Source: Mytilus californianus
Lineage: Eukaryota; Mollusca; Bivalvia; Mytilida; Mytilidae
Assembly (NCBI RefSeq): GCF_021869535.1
Contig: NW_026262712.1
Coordinates: 112,403,640-112,467,639 of the forward strand
Reading direction: 5' to 3'
DNA length: 64,000 nt
Shown here: positions 23,453-35,235 of the stretch, piece by piece
How the letters are laid out: each line of letters opens with the position of its first letter
How positions within the stretch are numbered: position 1 is the first letter of the stretch
Notes under the pieces: generated by a model
What the model saw: only the letters and a program-made list of their open reading frames with translations
What the model was told of the DNA's origin: nothing
Database searches by the model: none
Position numbers and translations under genes: made by a program

Positions 23453-24310
23453 AATGAATTTAACTTCCGACACTGTCATGGCGCATGTCTGAAATATAAA
23501 AGCGCCAGATTAAAACAGGTCTATGTGGTGTCAGTTAAACTGCAATATTTACAATCAAATGTTAGTAATATACCATAACAACACTTAGATTCAGTAATAT
23601 ACCCTAACAACACTTAGATTCAGAATAGGACATATTTCTTTAATGGCATTTTAAGTACTACAATTGCATTTATATATGTTAACTTTAATGTCTTGTGTTT
23701 TATAAGTCATGGAATAAGACATTTTGGTTTATACAACACAATCATTAATCTACAATTTATACATGTTATACAGCTAGTGCTAAGCATTCTATATAAGTCA
23801 CACAGGGAAAAATATAAGTAATAATATGATTTCTCACAGTAAGTATCAGACACATAGTTTGTTTTTGTTTGTGTTAAGTTATTAAGTTACTATATAAATA
23901 ATATTTTATTGTGATAATAATCAAATCATATTGCAAACAAGAAAGTTAAATAATAATTGTAAAACAATTGAATTATCATTTATAAAAAAATATTGCCCTA
24001 TAGCTGTACGATACAATAGAAAATGACCTGCATAGGTTACATGTACTTTCTAAAAAAGGGAACACATGTTGATCAAATTCATTATGTACAGTGTTACACA
24101 GGAGAAAGTGAATGTATTTGAAGTAGGTGGGAAGTTCGTTATTCGATATAAAGGATCATCGGAAGGTATTGACAAAAAGAGATTCACAATAAGTGAATGA
24201 CTCCAACATGTAAACCTATATGCTGTAAACATTTGGTTAATAAAGTAATCAATTTCAGCGGTGTTCTAAAAATACTAAACACAATACATATATACTTTGT
24301 TATTCATTTT
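23453..24310 (+). other. 3' flank/UTR of the sulfotransferase gene
   Basis: No further coding sequence. It contains a small duplication (acacttagattcagtaatat / acacttagattcagaat, 23580-23625) and an AATAAA at 24239-24244 that is a candidate poly(A) signal. Confidence 0.4.
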
Positions 24311-24315
24311 ATAAA

Positions 24316-24426
24316 ATTGAGAATGGAAACGGGGAATGTGTCAAAGAGGCAACATGAACTCGTCTATTAATTTAACATGGCGGGTTTTACGAGTGAAGCA
24401 GGAACTGCTGACTCTTCCGTGGCACA
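24316..24426 (+). repeat. Dispersed repeat fragment (gagaatggaaacggggaatg ... gtgaagcaggaactgctgac)
   Basis: Matches blocks at 5066 and 4931 in the CHD1L intron. The 24-bp satellite starts directly at its end, so the satellite may have been seeded from this repeat. Confidence 0.75.
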
Positions 24427-25340
24427 TGCCGTCACTTCTGGTTTTTAGCATGCCGTCACCTCTGGTTTTTAGCATGCCGTCACCTCTGGTATATAGTATG
24501 CCGTCACCTCTGGTTTTTAGCATGTCGTCACCTCTGGTTTTTAGCATGCCGTCACCTCTGGTATATAGTATGCCGTCACCTCTGGTTTTTTAGCATGCCG
24601 TCACCTCTGGTTTTTAGCATGCCGTCACCTCTGGTATATAGTATGCCGTCACCTCTGGTTTTAAGCATGCCGTCACTTCTGGTTTTTAGCATGCCGTCAC
24701 CTCTAGTTTTTAGCATGCCGTCGCCTCTGGTATATAGTATGCCGTCACCTCTGTTTTTTTGGCATGCCGTCACCTCTGTTTTTAGCATGCCGTCACCTCT
24801 GGTTTTTAGCATGCCGTCACCTCTGGTTTTTAGCATGCCGTCACCTCTGGTATATAGTATGCCGTCACCTCTGGTTTTTAGCATGCCGTCACCTCTGGTT
24901 TTTAGCATGCCGTCACCTCTGGTATATAGTATGCCGTCACCTCTGGTTTTTTAGCATGCCGTCACCTCTGGTTTTTAGCATGCCGTCACCTCTGGTATAT
25001 AGTATGCCGTCACCTCTGGTTTTTAGCATGCCGTCACTTCTGGTTTTTAGCATGCCGTCACCTCTAGTTTTTAGCATACCGTCACCTCTGGTATATAGTA
25101 TCCCGTCACCTCTGTTTTTTTGGCATGCCGTCACCTCTGTTTTTAGCATGCCGTCACCTCTGGTTTTTAGCATGCCGTCACCTCTGGTATATAGTATGCC
25201 GTCACCTCTTGTTTTCTAGCATGCCGTCACCTCTGGTTTTTAGCATGCCGTCACCTCTGGTATATAGTATGCCGTCACCTCTGGTTTTCTAGCATGCCGT
25301 CACTTCTGGTTTTTAGCATGCCGTCACCTCTGGTATATAC
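24427..25340 (+). repeat. 24-bp satellite, about 38 units, with higher-order structure
   Basis: Unit gccgtcacctctggtttttagcat has a second variant ending ggtatatagtat. Variants alternate mainly in AAB triplets (72 bp), and a larger block of about 360 bp is duplicated. Because 24 is a multiple of 3, long ORFs (MPSPLVFS-type +, MLKTRGDG-type -) appear in several frames with no other sign of coding. Confidence 0.97.
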
Positions 25341-25809
25341 CCCTACTTACTTAAATGCCAATAATTGTTGATAACATTTTCAGAGTTATCTTTTTATACT
25401 TCCATTATTATAATGATATGAAGAGTTAGTGCTGAGGCACTCTCTAGTTAAAAAGGGGTGTCAGAAGTTGTATTATAGCAAGCAAAAACTAGTCGAAAGT
25501 GTTTTTGTTATATAGTTGACATTATATCAAGGACACTATAAACAATTAAATTAAATCTGAAACCATAGCCAGGTACTATTTAAAGCCTATATAATATCAT
25601 TCTACATTGCATTTTCTATCTTTAAACAAAAAATTTTAAGATTTGTGTAATTATAAAGATGTCTATTTTGATACGATATTTGGTATTTTTGGAGTTGAGA
25701 CATGTAGTTTGAGTAATTTTAGAGCTTTGAGCACGATACCAAAGATAATTCATGTACCTATTCCTTATTTTTCTTCTGAAAATAGTAGAACTTACGTTGC
25801 ATGCATATT

Positions 25810-27612
25810 AGCAAGGTTATTTAGTGTCTGTGAACTAACCGAAAGTGTTTAATTTCTTTACCTGTGATATCTGATTAAGTGTTGTCATATTTGCAAGGTT
25901 ATTCAGTGTCTATGAACTAGCCAAAAGTGTTTAATTTCTTTACGTTTGATATCTGATTAAGTGTTGTCATATTTTTAAGTTTATCTAATGTCTATGAACT
26001 AGCTGAAAGTGTTTAATTTCTTTACGTGTGATATTTGATTAAGTGTTGTCATCATAGCAAGATTATTTAGTGCCTGTGAACTAGCTGAAAGTGTTTATAA
26101 TTTCTTTACGTTTGATATCTGATTAAGTGTTGTCATATTTTTAAGTTTATCTAATGTGTATGAACTAGCTGAAAGTGTTTAATTTCTTTACCTGTGATAT
26201 TTGATTAAGTGTTGTCATAATAGCAAGATTATTTAGTGCCTGTGAACTAGCTGAAAGTGTATAATTTCTTTACGTTTGATATCTGATTAAGTGTTGTCAT
26301 ATTTTTAAATTTATCTAATGTGTATGAACTAGCTGAAAGTGTTTAATTTCTTTACGTGTGATATTTGATTAAGTGTTGTCATAATAGTAAGACTATTTAG
26401 TGCCTGTGAACTAGCTGAAAGTGTTTAATTTCTTTACGTTTGATATCTAATTAAGTATTGATATATTTCGAAGGTTATTTAGTGTCAGTGAACTAGCTGA
26501 AAGTGTTTAATATTTTTACGTCTTATATCTGATTAAGTGATGTCATATTAGAAATGTAATTTAGTGTCTATGAACTAGCCGAAAGTGTTTAGTTTCTTTA
26601 CGTTCGATATTTGATTAAGTGCTGTCATATTAGCAAGGTTATTAAGTGAGTGTCTGTGAACTAGCTTAAAGTGTTGAATTTCTTTAAGTGTGTTATCCGA
26701 TTAAATGTTGTCATATTCTCAAGGTTATTAAGTGTCTGTGAACTAGCTGAAAGTGTTTAATTTCTTTACGTGTGATATCTGATCAAGTGCTATCTTTTAG
26801 CAAGGTTATTTAGTGTCTGTGAACTAGCTGGAATTGTTTATGTGTTTGCTTGTGATATCTGATTAAGTGTTGTCATATTAGCGAGGTTATTTACTGTCTG
26901 TGAACTAGCCAAAAGTGTTTAGTTTCTTTACGTTTGATATTTGATTAAGTGCTGTCATATTTTTAAGTTTATTTAGTGTCAAAAACTAGCTGAAAGTGTT
27001 TAATTTCTTTACGTTTGATATCTAATTCAGTATTGGTATATTTCCAAGGTTATTTAGTGTCAGTGAACTAGCTGAAAGTGTTTAATATTTTTACTTCTTA
27101 TATCCGATTAAGTGATGTCATATTAGCAATGAAATTTAGTGTCTATGAACTAACCGAAAGTGTTTAGTTTCTTTACGTTTGATATTTGATTAAGTGCTGT
27201 CATATTAGCAAGGTTATTAAGTGAGTGTCTGTGAACTAGCTTAAAGTGTTGAATTTCTTCACGTGTGATATCCGATTAAATGTTGTCATATTCTCAAGGT
27301 TATTTAGTGTCTGTGAACTAGCTGAAAGTGTTTAATTTTCTTTACGTGTGGTATCTGATTAAGTGCTATCTTTTAGCAAGGTTATTTTGTGTCTGTGAAC
27401 TAGCTGAAATTTTTTAATTTTTTGCTTGTGATATCTGATTAAGTGTTGTCATATAAGCGAGGTTATTTACTGTCTGTGAACTAGCCGTAAGTGTTAATTT
27501 GCTTTACGTGTGATATCTGATTATGTGTTGTCATATTAGCAAGGTTATTTAATGTGTGTGAACTAGCTGACATTGTTTTATTTCTTTACGTGTGTAACTG
27601 AATAAGTCCAGT
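25810..27612 (+). repeat. About 80-bp satellite, about 22 diverged units
   Basis: gaactagctgaaagtgtttaa, then a tttctttacg and tgatatctgattaagtgttg pattern, recurs about 22 times from 25831 to 27560 with 78-85 bp spacing. Copies are diverged, so this array is older than its neighbour. Confidence 0.95.
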
Positions 27613-29215
27613 ATTTTATGTACACGTTAATTTGAATTTTACTTTTTATCCACTCTCGATGATGCAGAATTAAATGCAAGTACTAGGAACAATTACTCGA
27701 AATAACTTTGAAAACTATTTAAGAATCTTGTATCAATTTTTAGTGGTCTCCCGTTTATCGTTAGACAGATCTCAGTCCATGTGATAATTATGTTTCTAAC
27801 AACATACACAATTGTGGGAGTTATAGGTTATTGAAATGGTTGCCGCATCTCAAAAGGTTATTATTGAAAAAAACTGGGGTCGATCTCAGGTGCCCCAGAA
27901 GGGTAAGGAGATCCTGCACTTAACACATATATAGTGTTCTTAAAGGTAGATAGGCAATATTTGTCAAATTACAAGCAAATTTTATTCAGTTATGAAATAA
28001 CACTTATAATAAAAAAAAAAAAAAAAAATGTGCACTGGACATGAATGAAATTATGGTCGACGCTATTGCTGGTGGAGGTTTCTTCCCCAATGGTATCACC
28101 AGCCCAGCAGTCATCACTTATATATTGACATGAATTATCATTGATATGGCCATAATTATGAATTAATGATTTTTCGAAATACTAAGGATTTTCTATCCGA
28201 GGAATAGATTACCTTTGCTGTATTTGGCAAAACTTTTCGGATTTGAGTCCTCAATGCTCTTTTAGTTTGTACCTTATTTGGCCTCTTTAACATTTTTGAT
28301 TCGAGCGTCAATGATGAGCTTATTCATGTTGACGATAGGGTATAGGAACATTTAAAAATAATTAACAGACCTGTCAATAAACAATACATTACAAAATGTA
28401 TGCTGCTAGTCTCATCCCAGTATTTGTAAATAACTGACATGTGTAGGAAACCTTTGTTTTGTGCTACTTTATAAATGTATTTTTCTAGTTTTTGTATGGC
28501 CTGCAATTCCTCCATTGTTATCTTTTCTCGGTCATTTGCATGCCAAATGCATGTAGCCATTAGTTGTAAACTAAAATTTCTCGATAGTGAAATACCTAAA
28601 TAAACAGGAAATGTCTTATATTAATTACATTACTGTAGGTATAGAATGGGAATGGTTAAGGATGTTTTCTACTGTTTCAAAATAACAAGCTTTTTTAAAG
28701 ACTGTTATAGATTGATAGTATACAGATAAAGAAACTAGAAAAGCAGAAAACAATGAAGGGTCTGTGTGCTTGTTTTCGAGATATAAGCAATTGAAAATTT
28801 GGCGGGAAATAATTCTCTCTAGATTTTTCATACACTTATCATTGGCACCATTATTCTTTCAAAAACGATGAAAAAATAACAAGGATTTTATAAGATTTTT
28901 AAAAATGACATTTTAAACTATATGTTATCAAATTATGGAAAGAGAAGTAAGGGCTAATGGGCAAAAGTATTAATGGCACAACATGGATAAAACCAGAGGA
29001 TTCCTAATATCTGACAAAAACATCCTTAAGAACTAAAATTAGAGGCTACAAATAACCAGTAAATTTGTATACAATTAATACCATGCAACAGGAACGTTTC
29101 TGTTGAATGGAAAATGTATGTCAACAAATATTGTCTTGTATTTATGTTGGACTGAGTATCTGTTTCACCATTTTTAAAAGCTTTCAATATAATTATATTG
29201 GTCTTTTTCAAACCC
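27613..29215. other. No gene recognised
   Basis: AT-rich DNA with a poly(A) run near 28012-28027. The minus-strand ORF 28324-28560 (78 aa) and others show no known domain. Confidence 0.4.
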
Positions 29216-29219
29216 ACAG

Positions 29220-29570
29220 TAAAACCTTTGCCAAAGTGGGCCGTCTGTTTGGTCGTATAGGATGTATAAGTCGCAACCACGTTTTGCCAAAAGGGGACGT
29301 TAAATCCAATGTCTCGTGTAGGGAGAGTGTCACTCTCTATGCACGTGAAAAAACCTTGCAACAACTCTTTAAGGGGTCCCTAGGTGTCCTGTTGCAAGGG
29401 TATATTTCTGTCCCTATTCAATTAATCCCTATTTTCCAGTGGCAGTCCAAATTTCCCGTCTTTCATCCTTGTCGTCCACTATTACAGGACGGACCACTCT
29501 ATGGTATGTATTGTTAATATGTTCTCGTCCTGAATATGCATAAAATATTTGCCACCGGACGAGAAGAAGC
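29220..29570 (+). repeat. Dispersed mussel repeat (ggggacgttaaatcc ... aatatttgccaccggac)
   Basis: Contains aaaaggggacgttaaatcc, a perfect 15-bp palindrome gagagtgtcactctc, ccttgcaacaactcttta and the terminal gaatatgcataaaatatttg that recurs in other copies in this window. The 136-residue ORF across it is judged spurious. Confidence 0.65.
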
Positions 29571-30089
29571 TAAAAATCGATCACTCCATTCAAGATAATT
29601 AGCAATACGATTGGTTACAATGGTGATTTTGGGTTAACAATTCCTGTAAGGAGTCGATCGACGATTGCATTCATGTTCATTAATTTTGAGATTACTTAGC
29701 ATCTTCAGTGTATATTTTTGATTATCAAAATATTAAGTAAAATCAGTAAAACAGGTTAAACATCATTAGTTAAGGACAATTAGTTCTCCTTTAAAGAGGC
29801 CAATGGAGATTTTGATTGTTTTTTTCTTATTTGTAGATATTATTTTGCCTCTTTCGCCTTCCAGTACAAAGTTAATCAATTTTCCTTTTACCAGTCTCTG
29901 TCCAACTCCTTTTTCATTAATCATGCAAAATTGGGGAAACACAATTGACGGGAAATAATTCGAATACGGACTAATTAGTTGGCCATGTTTACCTAAAAGA
30001 TCAGAAGAAAGTTGATATTGTGTCTTAAAATCTGATAAACCGCGAAAACCTGTACCTATTAGTAAGTTGAGACACAGACAGACCGAATC

Positions 30090-30312
30090 CGACAATTCAT
30101 TTGTTTTGGTCACTATTGAACTATTGTATTGTCGATTTTAGTTTTTTTTTCTCATATCCTTATTCAAATCAGATAAAAGTGTTTTATCATGCGTACACAG
30201 TTGGTTTTGTTTAAATCTGTAACATGAAACCTATTTGTATAGGATTATATGCAACATATATTTCAGATGACTTACTTAAAATCAAGTAAAAAGCAAATAT
30301 TGATATAATAAA
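30090..30312 (+). promoter_or_regulatory. Upstream region shared by the two TLR copies
   Basis: Before the ATG at 30313, blocks such as gacaattcatttgtt, attgtcgatttta, aaaagtgttttat and atgacttacttaa also occur in order before the paralogue's ATG (38270-38513). The duplication therefore carried the promoter region. Individual factor sites cannot be assigned. Confidence 0.6.
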
Positions 30313-32811
30313 ATGAAGTGGATTATAATTTATGCAGTATTTTGTGGTATTATTTACTGCAAGAAATTCGTACATGCATCAGACTGCGATATCAGATATA
30401 ATATTAGAGAAAAAGAGGAAGTAAAAATAGCCGATTGTAAAAACAGAGGACTGACTTATATACCTCAAAATTTACCGGGAGATATCAAAGTTCTAGATAT
30501 GAGTTCAAATCGGTTAAAAATAATTGGGAACAATTCTTTCGTTAATTATAGATGTCTACAAGAACTTTACCTGAGTCAAAATCGACTTCATTATTTATCT
30601 AACAAATCATTTCAAGGATTACACAAACTTGCAATACTGGACATGTCTGAAAATATACTGAATCTATCTAAAGTATATTCAGCAGAACTTTTTCATCCAA
30701 TAAAAAACTTAACAAAATTGGATATCAGGAGAAATATGCCTCAACCGATAGAGTTTGTTACGGATTATAATTATCCTGATGATGCATTCGGTACTCTGAC
30801 GGAGTTGTCGTTCTTAGGAATCGATATGATGCCTTTGCCACACTTTGGAAGCGGATTTAGTCAAATGACGACCATAAAAGAATTACACTTCGACTCATGT
30901 TATTTAGTTCGTTTGTCGAATGAAACCTTTCAGAGGTTTTCATCTTCTGTAGAACAGCTTACTCTCAGAAATTGTAGGTTACACTTTGTTGCTACAGAAG
31001 ATAACGCATTGCTACCGTTTCCAAATCTTAATGTGATAGATTTTTCCGGAACGTTCATGCATTTGAAACGGGCATTGCAGCTGTTACATCCATACCGTAA
31101 AGCAAATATAACGACACTAAAGTTTGGTCATGTAAGTGACTTAAGTATTGATAGCAAAGATCTCCCGTATGTTCTGACAATAACATCAGACATAATGAAG
31201 TACCTGAAAACAATTTGTATAGAATATCTCGATTTATCCGAAAATGGAATAGTAGATTACGAGCCTGGATCTTTATTATCTTTTGATCACCCGGAATGTT
31301 TACGACATCTTTCTTTTAAAGGAAACAGGTTTTTGCTTCTAACTGAGAAAAATCAAAATGATCTTAATCTGTTCTTCCATGGAACGGTTAGATTGAAATC
31401 ATTGGACTATTCATATAATACTGTCAACTATGTTATAAAAAATTCTGTAACTGCCTACTCTGATTATAACTGCTCATTTCACAGTTGTGTGGTTTTACCG
31501 AAGTCACTCGAGAAAATAGATATCAGTTACACAATAGCAAATAGTGGCCCCAAAATATTTTTAGTAATTCCTGAAAACAACAGCTTTACATACCTAGATG
31601 CATCTTATACAAAGGTAACAACGTTCCTACTTTTTCGTCTATTTCGACTGGAAACATTTATCTGTACTGGTGGAGGCTATGAATTTAGTTGGAATCTATT
31701 AACACATTTTCCTCATAACACGCTGAAAACGATTGTATGGAAAAACGGCAACATAGATGGTGGAATAAGACTACACGGAAATCGCTTGTTTAAATATTTA
31801 TCATCTATCGAATCAATGGATATATCTGAAAATGATATTTGGTATTTTCCGGATGACATGTTTAAGCCGATGCCCAACTTGACATATCTGTCTTTAAGAC
31901 AGAATTTACTTCAATCTATTCCGGTACAACTGAGTGGTAATACTAAGGTAAAGATGCTTGATGTTAGTAAGAATCTTCTAACAAGTGTAAGTTCAACCAT
32001 CAGAGTTTGGGCAGATAAGATGCAAGAACTACATGGAATGGCTTTACAACTCAGTGATAATGCATTTGAGTGCAATTGTGACAATATAGACTTTATAAGA
32101 TGGATTCAGGCTACAAAAGTCAATCTTGACAGCCGATCATATAAATGTAAATTGTCCAACGGCACAGTTATTGATACACTAATTGCATACAACTTTTTAT
32201 ATGACTTGTTTGCGGACTGTAAGAATAAAATGTGGTTAACTTTTGCATCAACATTATTATCTACCTGTGTCACATTCTTATTACTACTTGTAGCCTATAG
32301 CAAGAGATGGAAAATCATCTTCTCTATCTATGGAGTAATTCGCCGAGTTGTTGAGCGTAAAGTCCGGAAGTACTACCAATATGACGTGTATATATCATAT
32401 GAAGGGGATATTGTCATTTGGATAAAAGATGTATTAATACCAAAACTTGAGGAGGAGTGGGGACTGACAATGTGCATAAAAGATCGAGATTTCTTAGTTG
32501 GAACGAGTCTTGCGGATACCGAGGTAGAGAGCATACAAAACAGCAGGTCTATTATATTTCTGATCACGCCCGAATTTCTATCGTCACGTGATTGCCTGTT
32601 TGAACTCGATAGAGCAAAATATGAGAAAAAAAATCTAGAGCGTATCATTGTCATTACAAAAGATATTACAATAACTGATATTCCAATCGAGTTTTCCTAC
32701 ATTTGGAACTATGCTTATCTCGTACAATGGCCAGAGGATCAAGGTGATTTAAATGATATTTGGAGAAAGCTGAGGATGTTGCTCACAGATGGCTTCGTTG
32801 CTAAAAATTGA
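30313..32811 (+). CDS. Toll-like receptor, single exon, 832 aa
   Basis: Residues 1-22 form a signal peptide, followed by DCDI. An ectodomain of leucine-rich repeats follows (for example LKVLDMSSNRLKIIGNNSF, LQELYLSQNRLHYL, LTYLSLRQNLLQSIP). A single LRR C-terminal cap begins near 580 (FECNCDNIDFIRW). The membrane span is about 641-661 and the cytoplasmic TIR domain about 688-825, with box 1 YDVYISYEGD and box 2 CIKDRDFLVGTSL. The BB-loop proline of many vertebrate TLRs is Val here, as in insect Tolls. One LRRCT next to the membrane makes this the vertebrate-like single-cysteine-cluster layout. Family role: pattern recognition at the surface or endosome and signalling through MyD88-type adaptors; the ligand is unknown. 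The frame is fully open and intronless, and a broken paralogue lies 8 kb downstream. The start is the first Met and is followed directly by the signal peptide. Confidence 0.95.
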   Translation: MKWIIIYAVFCGIIYCKKFVHASDCDIRYNIREKEEVKIADCKNRGLTYIPQNLPGDIKVLDMSSNRLKIIGNNSFVNYRCLQELYLSQNRLHYLSNKSFQGLHKLAILDMSENILNLSKVYSAELFHPIKNLTKLDIRRNMPQPIEFVTDYNYPDDAFGTLTELSFLGIDMMPLPHFGSGFSQMTTIKELHFDSCYLVRLSNETFQRFSSSVEQLTLRNCRLHFVATEDNALLPFPNLNVIDFSGTFMHLKRALQLLHPYRKANITTLKFGHVSDLSIDSKDLPYVLTITSDIMKYLKTICIEYLDLSENGIVDYEPGSLLSFDHPECLRHLSFKGNRFLLLTEKNQNDLNLFFHGTVRLKSLDYSYNTVNYVIKNSVTAYSDYNCSFHSCVVLPKSLEKIDISYTIANSGPKIFLVIPENNSFTYLDASYTKVTTFLLFRLFRLETFICTGGGYEFSWNLLTHFPHNTLKTIVWKNGNIDGGIRLHGNRLFKYLSSIESMDISENDIWYFPDDMFKPMPNLTYLSLRQNLLQSIPVQLSGNTKVKMLDVSKNLLTSVSSTIRVWADKMQELHGMALQLSDNAFECNCDNIDFIRWIQATKVNLDSRSYKCKLSNGTVIDTLIAYNFLYDLFADCKNKMWLTFASTLLSTCVTFLLLLVAYSKRWKIIFSIYGVIRRVVERKVRKYYQYDVYISYEGDIVIWIKDVLIPKLEEEWGLTMCIKDRDFLVGTSLADTEVESIQNSRSIIFLITPEFLSSRDCLFELDRAKYEKKNLERIIVITKDITITDIPIEFSYIWNYAYLVQWPEDQGDLNDIWRKLRMLLTDGFVAKN

Positions 32812-33145
32812 ACAGCTTATAGAGATTATCAAAATCTTTAAAACAGTGTTTAACTTTTGTATAAACTTGTTTTAGATAACAGTTCTGGATACATTTCCTA
32901 TTCATTGATATGGTAAAAAAAAACCGGTGCAGTGCGTTATTAATGTGACTTACGTCGCATTACACTTACTGTAGCCTTGAACTTGAAACCGTCTCATTTT
33001 TATGGACGACGAGAGGCTTACAAAAAAGTGTTGAGTAAAAATACATAACAGATAATGGTGCATACAATTAATCGACATTTTTAGAAACTTAGAAGTATCC
33101 AACAAACAGTGAACATACAAGACACAAACATTTTACTGAAAGTTA

Positions 33146-33412
33146 GTGGAAAGAAAAGGTCGCACAATCACCAAAACTAAGTCGTTTGTAACCTTCAAAG
33201 TTGACTATGAACATGAGGATCACATCACTTCAAACGTGTCTAAATTAGAACGATGGACATTTGACCTATTGAGTAGATGGATGCTTACAATACGCACTGA
33301 CACTGAGAAGTTCCGTAACGATGGGCTACCGGGGCAAACATGTGAGACATATGAAGTCAAAGACAAGAAACACTTTCTAATAAACTGTCCATACTATGAT
33401 AATCTTTGACAC
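33146..33412 (+). pseudogene. LINE C-terminal fragment
   Basis: The open frame ends with a C..C...HFLINCPYYDNL pattern, typical of the zinc-knuckle-like C-terminus of non-LTR retrotransposon polyproteins (CR1/I/Jockey-like). There is no RT in the same frame, so it is a truncated remnant. Confidence 0.6.
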
Positions 33413-33920
33413 AATTACCTGCTTATAACCGAATTAGACAATCTAAGTGACGAGAGCGAATGACTCATTCATATACTGAAACACTAGCAAATCCCAACCT
33501 CAAAATTGTGTAAATTCAGTATTAATTCAATGAAAAAAAGATAAACGTGTAATTCTATTTTACTATTTTGTAAACTCTTACGTTCTGCGGATATGACACA
33601 CAAATGCTAAAGTGACATAAAGGTCCAATTGACCGGGTGTATATATTTAACAGCTTTGTACATATTTGTATACTTTATGTAATGATACACAAATCACTAT
33701 AATATATAATTACTTACTTACTATTAAGGCAGTGCAAATAAAATTTCATTGAAATACGATGGTATTTTGACACGACATAACTATATAAATATAATCAGCA
33801 ACTTTTATATTACGAATTCGACAGATATTGTTCAACATCTTACATCTCTTGATCACGTTAGTTCTATTTGTTATACATTAGTGCCTAATCCCAAAGCCGT
33901 TTTCTCTTCAGATTGTTAAG
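33413..33920. other. No gene recognised
   Basis: AT-rich stretch between LINE fragments. Confidence 0.4.
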
Positions 33921-33929
33921 TAATGTATG

Positions 33930-34150
33930 TGAAGGGCAGGATAGGCGAACATGTCTCCTTTTCTGTTTCATTATCTGAAGTATGCAATGCACTAGTTAAA
34001 CTAGATATAAACAAGTCAACAGGGCTTGATGAAGTTGAAACGCAGCGACAGGGACCTACTGTTAGTACTGGATAAATTACTGCTAGAAAAATATCGTGAG
34101 GTATTGTCAGTCCACTAGCAGCCTCAATGACAAAGTTGTAGAAATATAGT
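33930..34150 (+). pseudogene. LINE reverse transcriptase N-terminal fragment
   Basis: Frame pieces read SEVCNALVKLDINKSTGLDE and, after frame loss, a SPLAASMTKL-like stretch. Both are typical of the start of non-LTR RT domains. Heavily decayed. Confidence 0.6.
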
Positions 34151-34279
34151 ACTACAGTAATGATGACAAGGTAAGCAACTGACATGTAACAGCAGCAACA
34201 ACGACCCAGTGGAAGTAAAATAAATGTATGGAAAGGTTTAATTCAATAAGGTACATTTAAATTGATTTCAGCGATTCCT

Positions 34280-34375
34280 AGATCAATATTATAAAGAGTA
34301 TTTGATTGCAAATGAGACAACTGTCAACCGGAGATCAAATTACGTGAAAGTAAGCAACATAGGTTTACTTTTTAC
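34280..34375 (-). repeat. Partial copy of the ttggcactcatacc dispersed family
   Basis: gattgcaaatgagacaactg and gagatcaaattacgtgaaag match the 13895 copy. Confidence 0.7.
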
Positions 34376-34639
34376 TTATTCAATTTGAATGATATGAAAG
34401 AGTGACCCAATGGAAAGGTGTTGGTTAGTTGGTATTTGTTTTTACGACGGGGAAATAAGAAATAATCCCCATTTATAACACCATGTTTTAATGTTGTCAA
34501 AATCTTTTTGTATTCTCCTTTGAATATAACCAATATGTTTACCACATAACCATAAAGCACTGTCGTCTAAACATTTGGAAATAGAACAATGATTAATACA
34601 TGTGGGGATGATTTAACCATAATATTGAAAAATGTCGAG

Positions 34640-35065
34640 ATGATACAACTTCCTTGAGAAATACAATTTTGAATCGTAAGAATACTAGAAAGTGTGTAAT
34701 TTAATTTAAAATGTATGTTTCTGTTAGTAAGAAAACAATTAACTCATCCTAGCGTTTTACCCTTTATCCCAAATTCGACCATTTTGTTTAATAGTCTATT
34801 TTTTTTGTATATCATATCAAATGCTGTCTGGAAGTCAATAAATATTCCAGCTAAACATTCCTTTTCAAAATTGATTTTGTACTTCTACTTTGACGAAATC
34901 CACTTTGAATAGGTGAGTAAATTTTTTCTCAAGGTACCATCGCAGCCTGTTGTTAATCATCTTTTCCATAATTTTTACAAAATTAGATGTTATAGTTATT
35001 GGTCTATTTGTATGTGGATCACTTGAATCCTTCCCCTTTTAAAACTTGGAATTATGATTCAATGT
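34640..35065 (-). pseudogene. LINE reverse transcriptase fragment (minus strand)
   Basis: Reading the reverse strand gives pieces resembling FVKIMEKMINNRLRWYLEKK and GIFIDFQTAFDMIY, matching RT blocks of CR1/Jockey-like LINEs (the conserved F-D-x-x-x-A-F/Y-D block). Stops interrupt it. It is opposite in orientation to the 33.1-34.2 kb fragments. Confidence 0.7.
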
Positions 35066-35149
35066 TTCTAAGTCAGAGAAAGATCTTCTAAGTTGCGAAT
35101 TCAGTTATACAATCAAAGTAGTACACCAAGTGATTTATCACTAAATATA

Positions 35150-35235
35150 AAAATAGAAGATGTGATATGATTGCAATGAAACAGCTCTCCACAAGAGACC
35201 AAAATGACACAGTAAAAAAAATAGAAAATTGATAT
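35150..35235 (-). repeat. Partial copy of the ttggcactcatacc dispersed family
   Basis: agaagatgtgatatgattgc and atgaaacagctctccac match other copies in - orientation. Confidence 0.65.

Noticed and set aside
24336-25219. Long ORFs with MPSPLVFS or MLKTRGDG repeats on both strands
   Set aside because: A 24-bp repeat keeps frames open by arithmetic. There is no start context, splice signal or unique sequence to support a protein.
29026-29517. ORFs of 112 and 136 aa on opposite strands
   Set aside because: They overlap a dispersed mussel repeat and show no domain.
32373-32654. Minus-strand 93-aa ORF inside the TLR
   Set aside because: Shadow of the TIR coding sequence.
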